DNA from: Prinia subflava
Taxonomy: Eukaryota > Chordata > Aves > Passeriformes > Cisticolidae
NCBI RefSeq assembly: GCF_021018805.1
Contig: NC_086283.1
Location: forward strand, 55,122,312-55,186,311
Length of the DNA stretch: 64,000 bases
Direction of reading: 5' to 3'
Positions within the stretch are counted from its first letter, which is position 1. Every line of letters starts with the position of its first letter. Position numbers and translations under genes: made by a program. Positions 63,218 through 64,000 of this stretch are shown in pieces. The notes beneath the pieces were generated by a model. It did no database searches. It had not been told where the DNA came from and worked only from the letters and a program-made list of their open reading frames with translations.

Positions 63218-64000
63218 CTGAAAGGCTGGTACCTGCCCCAAGGTCTGACAATAGTGACCTAGGGCTGGAAGGGCCATAGGCAGAGGCATGCTGTTTTAAC
63301 TCGGTATTAACAAAGGACAGCCCAGTCTAGTTCATAGCAGCTTTCTGAGAAACAGGTTAGATTTTCCCTCCTTTGCTTCCCCTTGGTAGTTCTACTGAGG
63401 TCTTTGAGCCTCCTGTTTATTTCTGAAGGGCATAAAGAAAGCAGAGTTGAGCAAATCTTCTTTCAACAAAATAGAAGTTCACATTTTAGAAAAAGCAGCA
63501 CATTTACAATTAATTGTCTCAGTTCCGTGTAAAGCCTCCAATCCTGAGGAACACAACTGATACTATTCAAGGACCCTGAGTGAAATACTTCTAGTACAAC
63601 AAAACGTTTCATTTTTTTTCTTAACCTACAATTGTGGGGTTTCTTCCATCATGTGAATATATCATAAATATTTAAAGCAGAAACAAAATAAGATCAAGAA
63701 ATAGTATAGGTACCATTGTTTACTTGTAATACTATGTATTTCAGTATTTGATTCCACCTGCTCCTTCATCTAGCCTTATCTCATATCTCTCTCTCCTCCT
63801 CCTGCTGCATAGCTCTGTAACTGGGATGACAGAACAGTAGAAAGAATTTCAATTTCCATGTTAAAGACATACATCAGCTTGAGTCCAAGAAAAAAACCTA
63901 AAACTACCACAAAAAACACATGTATTTTACCTTAGGCAGCCCACAAGACAGAATTAACTAGAAAAATAAAGAGGGATAAGAGAAGAGTAGTAGAATAACA

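Larger units (their letters stand above)
39077..64000 (-). other. Inferred 5' UTR intron or upstream region of CDC42SE2
   Basis: Only 10 bases of 5' UTR precede the ATG in the first coding exon, so transcription must start farther right on the minus strand. No classic CpG island or certain non-coding exon was found between 39.1 and 64 kb. The promoter is therefore either weakly marked, possibly the GC-rich segment at 61.75-62.17 kb, or outside the window. The stretch holds two CR1 fragments, several A-rich runs and two exon-like stretches near the right end. The rest appears to be unique AT-rich sequence. Confidence 0.5.

Overview
This window looks like vertebrate nuclear DNA, most likely from a bird. 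It is AT-rich, with very long introns, consensus GT/AG splice sites and few interspersed repeats. The repeats I recognise are all CR1-type LINE fragments, the dominant retroposon of birds and other reptiles. No bacterial gene, operon, CRISPR array, tRNA or rRNA gene was seen. The CR1 3' end near 36.35-36.64 kb resembles copies I associate with songbirds, so a passerine is a reasonable but unproven guess.

One gene is identified with confidence: CDC42SE2 (CDC42 small effector 2, SPEC2), on the minus strand. Its whole 84-codon reading frame is present in three exons: 39066..39013 (residues 1-18), 12946..12845 (residues 19-52) and 8517..8419 (residues 53-84 plus stop). Both introns between them are phase 0 and have consensus ends. 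The 26 kb intron between the first two coding exons and the 4.3 kb intron between the last two fill most of the left 40 kb. The 3' UTR probably runs from 8418 down to about 5.9-6.1 kb, where three AATAAA hexamers cluster. About 95 bases past the stop it carries a perfect 14-bp inverted repeat with a 3-base loop. The first coding exon has only 10 bases of 5' UTR, so the promoter and 5' non-coding exon(s) lie further right, either within 39.1-64 kb or beyond the window.

Layout: 1-5.9 kb is downstream intergenic DNA with a G+T-rich low-complexity tract. In human the next gene on this side is RAPGEF6, in convergent orientation, but no RAPGEF6 exon was recognised here. From 5.9 to 39.1 kb lies CDC42SE2, whose large intron holds three CR1 fragments, A+C-rich tracts and a short 40-bp duplication. 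From 39.1 to 64 kb the sequence is inferred to be 5' UTR intron or upstream flank. It holds two more CR1 fragments, one with recognisable reverse transcriptase motifs, a GC-rich segment at 61.75-62.17 kb, and two unidentified exon-like stretches at 62.65-62.78 kb (+) and 63.02-63.22 kb (-).

No novel multi-gene system is visible. The points most worth a second look are the 3' UTR hairpin, the three unidentified coding-like stretches, the templated-looking 40-bp duplication and the GC-rich segment. Most other open frames in the window look like chance or low-complexity frames.
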